From Scandinavium goeteborgense (GTDB lineage: Bacteria > Pseudomonadota > Gammaproteobacteria > Enterobacterales > Enterobacteriaceae), in assembly GCF_003935895.2 (NCBI RefSeq), contig NZ_CP054058.1, forward strand, positions 4,073,177 to 4,137,176: DNA of 64,000 nt, written 5' to 3'. Position 1 is the first letter of the stretch, and each line of letters opens with the position of its first letter. Below, in pieces: positions 1 to 10,049 of this stretch. Both the position numbers and the translations under genes were made by a program. The notes beneath the pieces are model-generated. The model saw only the letters and a program-made list of their open reading frames with translations. It ran no database searches and was not told the origin of the DNA.

Positions 1-82
1 GATCGCCCAGCCACTGGGCGTTGGTCATCCAGTGACTGTTGCCTTGTTTGCGCCGCAAACTGCCATATACAAATATTCGCAT
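1..82 (-). CDS. ytfP: YtfP, gamma-glutamylcyclotransferase-fold protein (N-terminal fragment)
   Basis: The first 27 codons of a gene that runs off the left edge. The translation opens MRIFVYGSLRRKQGN and matches the start of E. coli YtfP; the YGSL loop is the substrate-binding signature of the GGCT (gamma-glutamylcyclotransferase-like) fold. The biochemical role of YtfP itself is not settled. The ATG lies 2 bp past the tamB stop codon, so it reads as the distal gene of the tamA-tamB-ytfP operon, as in E. coli. Confidence 0.9.
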   Translation of the reverse strand, partial: MRIFVYGSLRRKQGNSHWMTNAQWLGD

Positions 83-84
83 TG

Positions 85-3000
85 CTAAAACTCAAACTGA
101 TAGAGCAGATCAAGTGCCTGGTCTATGCCAGACACCGCTTCCAGATAAAGCTTGGGCATCAGGCGATAGCGTAACGTGAGTGTTGCCAGAGAGTCAAAAA
201 TTCCCACTCCATATTTTACCTGCAGACCTGGCGCGATATAGCCGCTGACCACCACCTGAGAGGAATCACCCACTCCTGCGGTATCCAGCGCCAGATTGCT
301 GACGCCAAACGTCTCGCCGATTTTACCCACAATCTGCCCACTTTGTGCAACCCCCAGGCCAACCAGTGCGGAGGTCATTGCGGCACCGTCGCCCTGTTCG
401 CTGTCGAGCCCCTGTCCGCGTAACAGATACGAGAGCGCGGCCTGCTGCGACATCGCCGGGTCAGAGAAGATTTCGGCCTTCGGCTGGTCCGCCATTCCGG
501 TCACGCGCACCCCGGCGGTCACGTTGTCTTCGGTGGCTTCCGGGTTACGAATGGCTTCAATATTCAGCATAGGCTGATCCGGTGGACCTGAGAACAACAG
601 GATCCCTTTACGCACGATCAGGTCCTGCCCGTAGGCGTGGAAACGGCCTTCAGGAATGTTGATTTGCCCGTTGAGGCCCAGGCCATGGCTGTCCTGCGCC
701 ACTTTCAGGTCGCCAGTCAGACGCGCCTTCAGACCAAACGCATCCAGACGCACGTTATTGCCGACGTGAATCGTCAGGTTGCTGTTGATAGGAATACCCG
801 CAGACTTCGGATTCACCGGTTTGAGATCTTTATCGAGCATCACTTCGTCGCTGGACACGCCCACGGCGCTTTCCGGCACGTCGTGAACCACGATGCGCGC
901 CCACGGCACGTCTACGTTACCGTCAAGCGTGAACAGGCTTGGCGTGGCGGTAAAGACCACGTCCGGCGAGACATCGAGGCGCACCATCGGTGGCACGGTA
1001 ATGCGCACCCGACTACCTTTCGCCGCCACCTGCGCCCGCCAGTTGTCGATTTGCGTCCAGTCGGCGTTACCGCTGAGGCTAATCTGCCCTTGTTTCGTAT
1101 CAATCACGCCGTCCAGCGTCGAGCGCGTGCCGTTGAAGTTCATCGCGACCCGGCTCGCCTGCATGTCGAATGGCATAAAGTTGCCGTCGATATCGAGGCC
1201 AGTGAGCTGCAATTGGCCGAACAGCTGCGGGCTTTGCACGTTGCCGCCCAGACGCAGATTCGCGTTCAGGGTACCCGCGGCTTTTTCACCGCGCGCGAAG
1301 ACAGGGTTAATCATCGCCAGCGAGAAGTTGCGGATATTAACGTTACCGCCAAGATTGCGTCGCCCTTGCGGGTCGGTGACGTCTATCTGGCCATCGAGCT
1401 GGCCGTTGTTGGTCAGACGAATCGTCCAGCCCAGCTGCGCGCGGTTGTTATGCAAATCGGCAGTCAGGTCGAGCGTATCGAATGCCACCGGCAGCGCCGC
1501 GTCGTTCACCGTCTGGGTAACCTTCACATTGCGTCCGGACAGGCTCACTTTGCCCTGCGGCAGCCCTTCTTTGGTGGTGTCCCAACTGACGTCGGCCTTA
1601 CCCGTGAACACACCGCTGGCCTGCGTCGCGTCTGGCATAAATGGTTTAAGCATTGCCAGGTCGAAGCGGTTGAGATTCACCACCGCGTGTCCGGCAGCAC
1701 CGGCATCAATGGTTTGCGGCACGCACAGTTCGGCATTCGGGTTAGTCCAGCAGTGTGGCCCGATACTGATTTTCTGTTCCTGATTGCGATAATCGAGCGC
1801 AATCGCCCGCGAGAGCGACACCGGGCCGACCGGCGTCTGGAAGCGCGTATTGCTCAGCGTGCCTTTCCAGCGTTGCTCCTTCCTGTCGAAACTGCCCGCC
1901 AGTTCAAGCTGACCGGAAACCGGATCGCCCTGCATTTTCAGCTCTAGCTTGTGCTGCTTTTCATCGCCTTTGGCGGTGAGCAACACCTGGCTGATGTTCA
2001 CGCCCGGCTGCGCGATGCCATTCACGCGCACGTCGAGATTGCCGCCAATTTGGTCCGTCGATTTTACATCGCCTTTAATGGTGGCCTGGGCGATAGAAAG
2101 CGCCTGCCAGCGCAGGTTGCGGGCGGTGACGTCCGCCAACAGCTGCGGCGCATCCACGGTGCCGCGCACTTTCAGCAGCCCTTTCGCCGTGCCGCCGAGG
2201 CCCGGCAGTGCGTTATCCAGCCCCGGCGCGTCGATGGTGGCGTCGAGGTTGAGCGCTTTCACGCCCAGTTCGCCCTTCACGTCAGCGCTGTTGCGCCCCA
2301 GTTCGAGGTGCAGGCCGGGAATTTTCCATTGCAGGTAGCTGTTACCGGACAGTTTCCCGTCGACGTTGACCTTGTTCTGCTTCACGTTACCGGTGAGTTT
2401 CAGTTCCGGCACATCGACCTGCCAGCTGCCGCCGTACAGGCTGCCGCTGGTTTTGATCAGACCGTTCAGTTTCGCCGGCCAGTCTGGCACTTCTTTGGCG
2501 GTGTTGATGCCGTCAAGCTTCAGCTCGCCGCGCCAGCTGATCGCCTGCTGCCAGTCGAGCAGCGCTTTCAGCTCGGTTTTCCCTTCCAGCGCCGCGATGG
2601 TCAGCTTATCGAGATTGACCTGCTGCTCATTGCCCTTCGCGTCCAGGGTAATCGTGGCGGGCGGTAAACCCTGCCCTTTTACCGCGGTCGCGAACGACAG
2701 CGTATAGTCGGTCATCTTGCCGCTAAGCTTCAGTTTTACGTTGTCGGCCTGATACTGCTTTTCACCGGTAAACGGCCAGTAAAGCTGTTTGCTGAGCACT
2801 TCGAGATTCAGCGGCAGCCCGGCTTCGGCCAGCTGCGCCTGGGCGCGAATGCCCACGTCCACCGGGCCGGAAAGATTGATCCCGACGTCGAGTTGCTTGC
2901 GCACGTCGCCGCCAATCTTCATTTTGATTTTCTCGCCCTTCACCGGGTCGATATTCAGGGTGCTGTTGAGGGTCAGATCTACCGGCCAGTCATCCTGCAA

Positions 3001-3861
3001 TTTCGCCGTACCGGTGGCGTTGACCGTGCCCTGGCTCGAATCCACGTCCAGCGCGTCGAGCTTCATGTTGCCGTCGATGCTGCTGACTTTCAGCAGCAGT
3101 GTGTAGACCGTTAAATCGGTGTCGCCGGTCAGGCGCAGCTGCTCGCCGCGGAATTCCTGAATGTTCAGGTTTAGCGGCAGATGCACGTCGGTCATTTCAG
3201 GCAGAACAGGCTTCGAGAACAGATCTTTCATTGTTTCGCCGAGCGGTTTTTCATCCGGCTTCGGCTTGTCGATTTTCGGCTCAATCACCTGTTCCTGCGC
3301 CACTTTCGCCACTTTCGGCAGCGCAATCAGCAGACCCCGCAATGACGTTGGGGTGAGGGTCAGGTTTTTCTCCTGCCAGTTCAGGCCAGAAGTGAAATCC
3401 ATCACCGACACCGTAGTGTCGTCGATTTTGATATTGATGTTATTCAGCGCGACCCGGCTGAGCGTGATCGGATACGGCGTCGAGAGGTTCAGCGGCCCGC
3501 TGTCCTCTTCCACCGCAGGCGCGGACGGTGGCATCTTTTTGCTGTCGATAGCCACATTCACGTTGGCAAGCGAAAGGTCATTCACGCACAGGCTGCTGTT
3601 CCACAGGCAGGAGGTATTCACCGCCAGATGGAATTGTCCCGCATCGACCGCCACGCCCGGCTGCTGGTAGCGCAGGTTTTTAACGGTCAAATCTTTCCAG
3701 CCGCCAACCACCTGGCCGATAGACAGGCCCGGCACCCAGCGGTCAGCCGCTTTAAAGACCAGATGCAGACCGGTTGTGGTGCCCACCAGGAACGCCACCG
3801 TCCCCAGCAGCAGGATGATAAACACCAGGACGCCGAGGCTAATCTTCTTCCATAAACTCAT
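85..3861 (-). CDS. tamB: TamB, inner-membrane-anchored translocation and assembly module subunit
   Basis: A 1258-residue AsmA-like protein of nearly the same length as E. coli TamB (1259). Residues about 7-29 form one hydrophobic signal anchor; the rest is a long periplasmic beta-rich domain, and the C-terminal part (roughly residues 900-1258) is the DUF490/TamB domain ending in an aromatic residue. TamB spans the periplasm, contacts TamA, and is implicated in outer-membrane protein assembly and anterograde phospholipid transport. Its ATG overlaps the tamA stop codon (ATGA), so the two are translationally coupled. Confidence 0.97.
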   Translation of the reverse strand: MSLWKKISLGVLVFIILLLGTVAFLVGTTTGLHLVFKAADRWVPGLSIGQVVGGWKDLTVKNLRYQQPGVAVDAGQFHLAVNTSCLWNSSLCVNDLSLANVNVAIDSKKMPPSAPAVEEDSGPLNLSTPYPITLSRVALNNINIKIDDTTVSVMDFTSGLNWQEKNLTLTPTSLRGLLIALPKVAKVAQEQVIEPKIDKPKPDEKPLGETMKDLFSKPVLPEMTDVHLPLNLNIQEFRGEQLRLTGDTDLTVYTLLLKVSSIDGNMKLDALDVDSSQGTVNATGTAKLQDDWPVDLTLNSTLNIDPVKGEKIKMKIGGDVRKQLDVGINLSGPVDVGIRAQAQLAEAGLPLNLEVLSKQLYWPFTGEKQYQADNVKLKLSGKMTDYTLSFATAVKGQGLPPATITLDAKGNEQQVNLDKLTIAALEGKTELKALLDWQQAISWRGELKLDGINTAKEVPDWPAKLNGLIKTSGSLYGGSWQVDVPELKLTGNVKQNKVNVDGKLSGNSYLQWKIPGLHLELGRNSADVKGELGVKALNLDATIDAPGLDNALPGLGGTAKGLLKVRGTVDAPQLLADVTARNLRWQALSIAQATIKGDVKSTDQIGGNLDVRVNGIAQPGVNISQVLLTAKGDEKQHKLELKMQGDPVSGQLELAGSFDRKEQRWKGTLSNTRFQTPVGPVSLSRAIALDYRNQEQKISIGPHCWTNPNAELCVPQTIDAGAAGHAVVNLNRFDLAMLKPFMPDATQASGVFTGKADVSWDTTKEGLPQGKVSLSGRNVKVTQTVNDAALPVAFDTLDLTADLHNNRAQLGWTIRLTNNGQLDGQIDVTDPQGRRNLGGNVNIRNFSLAMINPVFARGEKAAGTLNANLRLGGNVQSPQLFGQLQLTGLDIDGNFMPFDMQASRVAMNFNGTRSTLDGVIDTKQGQISLSGNADWTQIDNWRAQVAAKGSRVRITVPPMVRLDVSPDVVFTATPSLFTLDGNVDVPWARIVVHDVPESAVGVSSDEVMLDKDLKPVNPKSAGIPINSNLTIHVGNNVRLDAFGLKARLTGDLKVAQDSHGLGLNGQINIPEGRFHAYGQDLIVRKGILLFSGPPDQPMLNIEAIRNPEATEDNVTAGVRVTGMADQPKAEIFSDPAMSQQAALSYLLRGQGLDSEQGDGAAMTSALVGLGVAQSGQIVGKIGETFGVSNLALDTAGVGDSSQVVVSGYIAPGLQVKYGVGIFDSLATLTLRYRLMPKLYLEAVSGIDQALDLLYQFEF

Positions 3862-5591
3862 AATTCTGGCCCCAGACCGATGTAGAACTGTAAACCGTGC
3901 TCTTCTTTATCGCCCACCGGAGCGGCAATATCGAGTTTGACCGGGCCGACGGGTGACTGCCAGCGCACGCCGACGCCGGCACCGGTTTTGAAATCACTGT
4001 CGCGGAAATCGTTCACCGCTTCGCCGCTGTCGACGAACACCGCGCCCCACCATTTACCGGTCACGTTGTACTGATATTCCAGTGAACCGGTGGCCAGACG
4101 CGAGGCGCCAGTGAGTTTGCCGTCGGCATTTTTCGGCGAGATGGATTCGTATTTATAGCCGCGAATACTGCGGTCGCCCCCGGCGAAGAAGCGCAGGTCT
4201 GGCGGCACCCGGTCGAAGTCGCCGGTTTCAATCCAGCCGATGTTGCCGCGCACCACGAAGCGATGGCGATCGTAAATTGTGCGGATCCAGGTGTTTTGCG
4301 CCTGAGCAACGACGAAATCGACGTCAGAACCCCACGCACCGTTTGAGACATCCACCGAGTAGCGCTGCGAATCGCCCCAGGTGGGCATCAGGCCGCCGCG
4401 TGAACGGGTACGGCTGATCATCACCCCCGGATAAAGCAGCATGGTGGTGTTGGTGACGTTGGCCTGCGTAAAGTGGTCGAGGCTCCAGCGCAGGTTGATG
4501 GCGCGCTGCCAGCCGCTGGAGAGGTCCCAGTAACGCGACACGCCGAGCGTCGTCGAGTCGGATTCGGTATCGTTCAAATCGGTGCGTTTGAAGCCGCCCT
4601 GCAGCAGGTAATACTGCTCCAGCGGGTTCTTCAACAGCGGAATTTTGTAGGAGAAATCAAGCTGCTGCTCGGGCGCAGACAGGCTCAGATCGGTGGTCAG
4701 GCTGTGGCCGTAGGAGTTCATCCACGGCTTGTTCCACGACGCTTTGACGCGCGGCCCCACGTCGGTGGAGTAGCCGACACCGGTTTCAATGGTGTTTTTG
4801 GTACGCGGAGACACCACGCCGCTCAACGGCAGCACTTTGGTTTTTCGCGCTTTATCAAATTCAGGTGCCACGACCACCGAGTTAAACCAGCCAGTCGCGG
4901 AAAGTCGGCGGTTCAGCTCCGCCAAATCATCGGAGGTGTAGTAATCCCCCTCTTTGAACGGCACCAGATTTTGCAGATAACGGTCCTGGATCTGCGAACC
5001 CTGGAACGTGACGGCGCCGAAGCGATAGCGTTGGCCGCTGTCATAATCGATATCCCAAAATGCCTGATGGCGTTCGAGCGACACGCCGAGCTGGCTCTTT
5101 TTGAATTCGCTGTCGAAGTAACCTTTACGCAGCGAAACGCCGGTGAGCGATTTTTTGAAGCCGTCGTAATCAGCGTGGTCCAGAATCGTCCCTATTGCCG
5201 GGCGTTTTTTCAGTAAATCCAGATAATCTCTGTCGTCACGTGCGCCGCCGCGCAAAATCACGTCGGTGCCACCAATGCGTACCGGTTCACCCGGTTTGAC
5301 GTGCGCCAGCAGAACCTGACGGCCTTTGGCCGGTGCCGGTTTCAGTTCGAAATCAATCTGCGGTTCGTAATAGCCCAGTGCTTTAAGCCCCGCACGGATG
5401 GAGTCATCCACACGCGCACGGAAACGGCGATCCGGAGTCACCTCGTCGCTTTCAATCGTCGACAGCTGCGCGCGCACGTTTTTGAGCAGCTCCCCAGAAA
5501 GTCCATCTACCTGTAAACGTATGTTTGCCGCACCGGCAACACCACTGACCAGGAACAGACTGGCCCAACATAACTGGCGAATTTGTGGCAC
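3858..5591 (-). CDS. tamA: TamA, outer-membrane BamA-like assembly factor
   Basis: Omp85-family protein: cleavable signal peptide, three POTRA domains (about residues 22-265) and a C-terminal 16-strand barrel with the conserved [12 protein letters not shown] loop. I place the start at GTG 5591 because it follows a GGGAG ribosome site by about 6 bases and gives MPQIRQLC, which aligns with E. coli MRYIRQLC. An in-frame ATG at 5648 would add 19 residues unlike the family and would hide the signal peptide. Divergent from msrA; pairs with TamB. Confidence 0.95.
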   Translation of the reverse strand: MPQIRQLCWASLFLVSGVAGAANIRLQVDGLSGELLKNVRAQLSTIESDEVTPDRRFRARVDDSIRAGLKALGYYEPQIDFELKPAPAKGRQVLLAHVKPGEPVRIGGTDVILRGGARDDRDYLDLLKKRPAIGTILDHADYDGFKKSLTGVSLRKGYFDSEFKKSQLGVSLERHQAFWDIDYDSGQRYRFGAVTFQGSQIQDRYLQNLVPFKEGDYYTSDDLAELNRRLSATGWFNSVVVAPEFDKARKTKVLPLSGVVSPRTKNTIETGVGYSTDVGPRVKASWNKPWMNSYGHSLTTDLSLSAPEQQLDFSYKIPLLKNPLEQYYLLQGGFKRTDLNDTESDSTTLGVSRYWDLSSGWQRAINLRWSLDHFTQANVTNTTMLLYPGVMISRTRSRGGLMPTWGDSQRYSVDVSNGAWGSDVDFVVAQAQNTWIRTIYDRHRFVVRGNIGWIETGDFDRVPPDLRFFAGGDRSIRGYKYESISPKNADGKLTGASRLATGSLEYQYNVTGKWWGAVFVDSGEAVNDFRDSDFKTGAGVGVRWQSPVGPVKLDIAAPVGDKEEHGLQFYIGLGPEL

Positions 5592-5803
5592 GTTTTCTCC
5601 CAAATGTCCTTGTTTCCACCCCGTCAGGAAACGCAATAGCCGATCCACGGCTTAACAAAATTTCAACACTACCGGTTGAAAAAAAGACGCCCACCTCAAT
5701 ATTTCTTATGTTTAAATCTAGACGTATTCATCGCCTTTATTGTCATCAAAGAGAGGCGCTGTGACAACCTTATCCCCAATTTCCTTTATCCGGAGGCCAA
5801 ACC

Positions 5804-6445
5804 GTGAGTTTATTCGATAAAAAACACGTTGTCGCTCAAGCGGATGCGCTGCCCGGTCGCAATACGCCGATGCCTGTCGCCGCGCTGCATGCCGTTAATG
5901 AGCATTCGATGACTAACGTTCCGCAAGGGATGGAGGTCGCGCTGTTCGCCATGGGCTGTTTCTGGGGCGTTGAACGCCTGTTCTGGCAGCTGCCTGGCGT
6001 CTACAGCACCGCGGCGGGCTACACCGGTGGCTATACGCCGAACCCGACCTACCGCGAAGTGTGCTCTGGCGAAACCGGTCACGCCGAAGCGGTTCGCGTG
6101 GTCTACGACCCGGCTGTTATCAGCTATGAGCAGTTGTTACATGTGTTCTGGGAAAATCACGATCCGGCCCAGGGCATGCGTCAGGGTAACGATCAGGGCA
6201 CCCAGTACCGCTCGGCAATTTACCCGCTGACCCCGGAACAAGAGCAAGCAGCCCACGCCAGTCTGGCGCGTTTCCAGGCGGCGATGAACGAGGCCAATGA
6301 TTCCCGAACCATTACCACTGAAATCGCCACCGCTAAACCGTTCTACTACGCGGAAGACGACCACCAGCAGTACCTGCATAAAAATCCATATGGCTACTGC
6401 GGCATCGGCGGCATTGGCGTGTGTTTACCACCCCAGCTCGCCTGA
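5804..6445 (+). CDS. msrA: Peptide-methionine (S)-S-oxide reductase MsrA
   Basis: A 213-residue protein collinear with E. coli MsrA (212). The catalytic motif GCFWG is at about residues 51-55, and the C-terminal recycling cysteines are in [15 protein letters not shown]. It reduces methionine-S-sulfoxide in proteins and free methionine using thioredoxin. The GTG start follows a CGGAGG ribosome site. It is divergent from tamA. In E. coli the next gene is ytfL; here an 8.4 kb accessory block intervenes. Confidence 0.97.
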   Translation: MSLFDKKHVVAQADALPGRNTPMPVAALHAVNEHSMTNVPQGMEVALFAMGCFWGVERLFWQLPGVYSTAAGYTGGYTPNPTYREVCSGETGHAEAVRVVYDPAVISYEQLLHVFWENHDPAQGMRQGNDQGTQYRSAIYPLTPEQEQAAHASLARFQAAMNEANDSRTITTEIATAKPFYYAEDDHQQYLHKNPYGYCGIGGIGVCLPPQLA

Positions 6446-6448
6446 TTT

Positions 6449-7507
6449 TTAGCTCTCAATCGCAACGCGGCCTGTGTGTCGCGTTGCGTTACTCACCGTC
6501 CCGCCCTCCTGCAATTTCCCTTGCAGCAATACATTCAGCACCGACGTGCCTTGCCGGTTGAGCCGGTTTTGCAACAGATGCACGGCTTCGACACCCAGTT
6601 CACGGCAGGGTACCGTCACGCTGGTGATGGGTTCCGCCATTTCATTGTCGAGTTGCCAGTGAAAGTCAGTAGTGATAAGCGAGATGTCTTCCGGGACGCG
6701 GAGTCCGTAACGGGCCAGCACCTTCTGCACGCCGAGCGTCATATTGGTGCTGCCAGGGAAAATCACCTGCGGCCACTGGTCGCGCGGGGTTTCGTCCAGC
6801 CATTGCGCCAACGCCTGCTCGGATTCCTCCGCGCTAAAACCCTCGGTGACAATCACATCCCGTTGCGCGTTGAACGGTACGTGGTAGCGGCGATAGGCTT
6901 CTTTGATGCCGTCGAGCCGGGCGTACAGCGTTTCACGACGCAGAGTGGTCAGGCACAATACGCGTCGGTGACCCTGTTCAAAGAGATAACGCATGGCATT
7001 AAAACCAATCGCCCGGTGATCGGGTGATACGGCATCCAGTAACCGCTCTTTGTCGTTGGTATTAATTAATACGCAGGGTTTATTGAGGGTTGTCGCCAGT
7101 TTAAAAACGGTTGAATCATCAGTCCCAATGATAATTATCGCGTTTATATTTTTATTATTGGCCTTTTCAAGAAAAAGCTTAATATCCGCATCCTGCTCTT
7201 CCAGCCCACAAAAAGTCAGATATACATCATGCGGTTCAATCGCATCGGCGATCCCGCGCGTCACTTCCTGGTAAAATATATCGCCCCGCGCTGTAAACGT
7301 TCTCGCCGGGGCAAATACCGCAATCCCATTAATGAGCAGTCGTCCGGTGGCCAGTTCGTCGAGTACCCCAAGCTTTCTGGCGCAACGCACAATCGCCTCC
7401 CGCGCCTTTTCACTGGTGTATGACTTGCCGCATAGCACCCGGGAAACCGTGCTGACTGAGTAACCCGTTTGCGTCGCTATTTGGTCCATTTTAAGCTTGC
7501 CGGACAT
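6449..7507 (-). CDS. LacI/GalR-family transcriptional regulator
   Basis: 352 residues from the ATG at 7507, which is preceded by AGAGG. A longer reading from 7555 adds 16 residues before the helix-turn-helix and is unlikely. The N-terminal LacI HTH (about residues 7-28, DQIATQTGYSVSTVSRVL) with its hinge is followed by a periplasmic-binding-like effector domain with the usual C-terminal LISLITTDF and TSVTVP elements. It is divergent from the four-oxidoreductase operon, so it most likely controls that operon and itself through the palindrome at 7533-7550. The effector is unknown but would be a sugar or sugar derivative. It ends 3 bp from the convergent msrA stop. Confidence 0.9.
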   Translation of the reverse strand: MSGKLKMDQIATQTGYSVSTVSRVLCGKSYTSEKAREAIVRCARKLGVLDELATGRLLINGIAVFAPARTFTARGDIFYQEVTRGIADAIEPHDVYLTFCGLEEQDADIKLFLEKANNKNINAIIIIGTDDSTVFKLATTLNKPCVLINTNDKERLLDAVSPDHRAIGFNAMRYLFEQGHRRVLCLTTLRRETLYARLDGIKEAYRRYHVPFNAQRDVIVTEGFSAEESEQALAQWLDETPRDQWPQVIFPGSTNMTLGVQKVLARYGLRVPEDISLITTDFHWQLDNEMAEPITSVTVPCRELGVEAVHLLQNRLNRQGTSVLNVLLQGKLQEGGTVSNATRHTGRVAIES

Positions 7508-7509
7508 TG

Positions 7510-7525
7510 TGTGACCTCTCTCACA
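7510..7525. promoter_or_regulatory. Candidate CRP-cAMP site
   Basis: TGTGACCTCTCTCACA has both perfect CRP half-sites (TGTGA and TCACA) with six bases between. It sits directly upstream of the regulator's ATG and covers its ribosome binding site, an unusual location. It may act on the regulator gene or be fortuitous. It fits a catabolite-controlled sugar cluster. Confidence 0.45.
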
Positions 7526-7532
7526 ATCAATA

Positions 7533-7550
7533 TCTGCAAATTTTTGCAGA
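7533..7550. promoter_or_regulatory. Candidate LacI-family operator
   Basis: Perfect 8-bp inverted repeat TCTGCAAA / TTTGCAGA separated by TT, 26 bp upstream of the regulator start and in the divergent intergenic region. Its size and symmetry fit a LacI/GalR operator, although the central CG typical of many such operators is missing. Confidence 0.55.
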
Positions 7551-7608
7551 CACAATAAGATGATTTTAAAACAGATTTATCCTGCACACCGAAATTTGAT
7601 AATTAGCC

Positions 7609-7624
7609 TGCGAGCATTCTCACA
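7609..7624. promoter_or_regulatory. Candidate CRP-cAMP site for the oxidoreductase operon
   Basis: TGCGAGCATTCTCACA matches TGTGA-N6-TCACA with one mismatch and lies 74 bp before the first oxidoreductase ATG, a usual distance for an activating site. No clear -10 was identified. Confidence 0.4.
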
Positions 7625-7697
7625 AATTCCTTTTGTCTGAATGCCGTGTTCTTCCTATTTTCGCCTTATCCCTGAGGAAACTTGAATAAGGTGTGAC

Positions 7698-8852
7698 ATG
7701 GACAAAATACGTTTTGGCATTATTGGTGTGGGTAATATCGGTACTGTTCATGCGCGTTATTTACTGGCTGGTACGGTGAAAGAAGCGCAACTCACTGCCG
7801 TTTGCGATATCGACGAGAAAAAGCACGATGCTATCCGCCAGATTGTGGGCGATAACGTCGACATCTTCAGCAATGCCCGCGACATGCTGCGCAGCGGGCT
7901 TATCGACGCGGTGATCGTCGCCACCCCGCATTACGATCACCCAAGCCTGTCGATTCTGGCAATGCAAAACGGCATTCATACGCTGTGCGAAAAACCCGCC
8001 GGGGTTTACACCGCGCAGGTTCAGGAGATGAACGCCTGCGCCCGGGAGTGCGATGTGGTGTTCGGCATCATGTACAACCAGCGCCCCAACCCGCTGTATC
8101 AGAAAGTCAAAGACCTGATCGACAGTGGCGAACTCGGCGACATCCGCCGCTCTAACTGGATTATCACCAACTGGTATCGCTCGCAGAGTTACTACAACTC
8201 CGGCGGCTGGCGCGCCACCTGGAAAGGCGAAGGCGGCGGCGTACTCCTCAATCAGGACCCGCATCAGCTCGATATCTGGCAGTGGCTGGTGGGTATGCCG
8301 ATCCGTCTGCGTGCCTTTTGCCAGTTCGGCAAACACCGCCAGATTGAAGTGGAAGACGAAGTGACCGCCTACGCCGAGTATGCAAACGGCGCGACCGGCG
8401 TGTTAATCACTACCGTGGCGGAAACGCCGGGCACCAACCGTCTGGAAATCGCGGGCACCCGCGGAAAAGTAGTGGTGGAAGAAGGCCGCCTGCGTTTTTG
8501 GCGCCTGCGTGAATCTGAAGACGCCTTCAACGCCCGCTGGCAAAACGGTTTTGGTGAGCCGGAGTGCTGGGAAGTCACGATTCCTGTTGCTGCCGAATGC
8601 AGCGAACATCATGTGATCACCACCAATTTCTGCGCCGCTGTACTGCGCGGCGAACCGCTTATCGCTCCGGGCCTCGAAGGTATTCGCGGCCTGACCCTTT
8701 CCAACGCCATGCACCTTTCAACCTGGACCGACGGCTGGGTCGATTTGCCGTTTGATGAGCAGCGCTTCAAGCACCTGCTCGACGAGCGCATCGCCGCCTC
8801 AGTGGAAAAACAGGTCGAGAGCCGCACCCTCGACGCTTCCGGAACCTGGTAA
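7698..8852 (+). CDS. Gfo/Idh/MocA-family NAD(P)-dependent oxidoreductase (cluster enzyme 1)
   Basis: 384 residues. The N-terminal Rossmann motif GVGNIG is at residues 10-15, the nucleotide/catalytic CEKP at 97-100, and the C-terminal active-site helix GGGVLLNQDPHQLD carries His189 and Asp192. These are the full family hallmarks, so it should oxidise a secondary alcohol of a sugar, glycoside or cyclitol with NAD(P)+ or run the reverse reaction. First gene of an operon with three paralogues and a symporter, transcribed away from the LacI-type gene. The ATG follows TAAGGTG. The substrate cannot be read from the sequence; glycoside 3-dehydrogenase or inositol dehydrogenase are both possible. Confidence 0.9.
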   Translation: MDKIRFGIIGVGNIGTVHARYLLAGTVKEAQLTAVCDIDEKKHDAIRQIVGDNVDIFSNARDMLRSGLIDAVIVATPHYDHPSLSILAMQNGIHTLCEKPAGVYTAQVQEMNACARECDVVFGIMYNQRPNPLYQKVKDLIDSGELGDIRRSNWIITNWYRSQSYYNSGGWRATWKGEGGGVLLNQDPHQLDIWQWLVGMPIRLRAFCQFGKHRQIEVEDEVTAYAEYANGATGVLITTVAETPGTNRLEIAGTRGKVVVEEGRLRFWRLRESEDAFNARWQNGFGEPECWEVTIPVAAECSEHHVITTNFCAAVLRGEPLIAPGLEGIRGLTLSNAMHLSTWTDGWVDLPFDEQRFKHLLDERIAASVEKQVESRTLDASGTW

Positions 8853-8864
8853 TTAGGAGCCAGC

Positions 8865-10049
8865 ATGTTACGTGTCGCAATTGTCGGAACTGGGAATATT
8901 TCGCACAACCACATTCAGGGCTATCTGGAAATGGGCGCGCGCTGCCAAATTGTCGCGCTGGTCGATATCTATCCGGAAAAAGCTCACGAGAAAAAAGAAC
9001 GTTACGCGCTGCATGATGCCCGCGTTTACAGCAGTCACCAGCAGATGCTCGACAACGAACCGGACGTCGATATCGTGGATGTCTGCACCCCGCCGTACGT
9101 TCACGCGAAAATCAGCATCGACGCACTGCACGCGGGTAAACACGTACTGTGCGAGAAGCCCATGGCCGCGTCGCTGGAAGAGTGCGACGCGATGATCGCC
9201 GCCCAGCAGGCCAGCGGTAAAACGCTGTCGGTTATCGCCCAGAACCGCTTTACCGACGCCTTCTGGCGGCTGAAAGCGGCGGTCGATTCCGGGCTTGCGG
9301 GGAAAATCTGCCACGCGCAGGTCGATTCCTTCTGGTGGCGCGGCCACTGCTATTACGATTTGTGGTGGCGCGGCACGTGGGAAAAAGAAGGCGGCGGCTG
9401 CACGCTGAACCACGCCGTACACCACATTGATGCCATTCAATGGATGCTCGGTTTCCCGAGCGAAGTGGTGGCGATGATGAGCAACGTTGCCCACGACAAT
9501 GCCGAAGTGGAAGACTTGAGCGCCGCCATTTTCAAATACCCTTCCGGCGCACTGACCCAGCTTACCGCCTCGGTGGTGCATCACGGCGAAGATCAGAAGA
9601 TGGTGATTCAGGGCGAAAAAGCACGAATCTCCGCGCCGTGGGACGTTTTCGCCAGCCAATCGGCAGACAACGGTTTTCCGCAAGACACCCATAACGCGGC
9701 GCTTGAAGATCAGCTGTCCACGCTGTTTCGCGTAACGCCAAGACTGCGCTGGACGTTGCACACCGGGCAAATAGATAACTTCCTCACAGCGCTCGAACAG
9801 CAGACACCGCCGTTAGTAGACGGCGTGCAGGGCAAGCGTTCGCTGGAAATCATCACCGCCATTTATAAATCAGCAATTACCCGCACGGTGGTGACACTGC
9901 CGATTGCGTCTGACGACGTCTTTTATCGGACCGGCGGCCTGACCGCTCGCGCTCCGCATTTTTATGAAAAATCCGCCTCGGTCGCCAACTTCAATGAAGT
10001 CGGTGCTATCCCGCTTGGCAAAAATTTCGATACAGGAGCAGCATCATGA
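8865..10049 (+). CDS. Gfo/Idh/MocA-family oxidoreductase (cluster enzyme 2)
   Basis: 394 residues, the longest of the four. The Rossmann motif GTGNIS is at residues 8-13, CEKP at 96-99, and the active-site helix EGGGCTLNHAVHHIDAIQW carries His186 and Asp189. A C-terminal extension of about 45 residues, rich in small and aromatic residues, is not shared by the other three. The start follows TAGGAG, 12 bp after the previous stop. Its stop overlaps the next ATG (ATGA), so genes 2 and 3 are probably coupled and their products may form a complex. Predicted cytosolic dehydrogenase of unknown substrate. Confidence 0.9.
   Translation: MLRVAIVGTGNISHNHIQGYLEMGARCQIVALVDIYPEKAHEKKERYALHDARVYSSHQQMLDNEPDVDIVDVCTPPYVHAKISIDALHAGKHVLCEKPMAASLEECDAMIAAQQASGKTLSVIAQNRFTDAFWRLKAAVDSGLAGKICHAQVDSFWWRGHCYYDLWWRGTWEKEGGGCTLNHAVHHIDAIQWMLGFPSEVVAMMSNVAHDNAEVEDLSAAIFKYPSGALTQLTASVVHHGEDQKMVIQGEKARISAPWDVFASQSADNGFPQDTHNAALEDQLSTLFRVTPRLRWTLHTGQIDNFLTALEQQTPPLVDGVQGKRSLEIITAIYKSAITRTVVTLPIASDDVFYRTGGLTARAPHFYEKSASVANFNEVGAIPLGKNFDTGAAS

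Noticed and set aside
637-2667. Long plus-strand open frames opposite tamB (for example 637-1947 and 1951-2667)
   Set aside because: They are antisense shadows of a GC-rich coding strand, without ribosome sites or recognisable domains.
8868-9770. 300-codon minus-strand frame inside oxidoreductase 2, and a 331-codon one at 9962-10957
   Set aside because: Antisense frames rich in His, Arg and Phe, fully overlapped by well-supported dehydrogenase genes.
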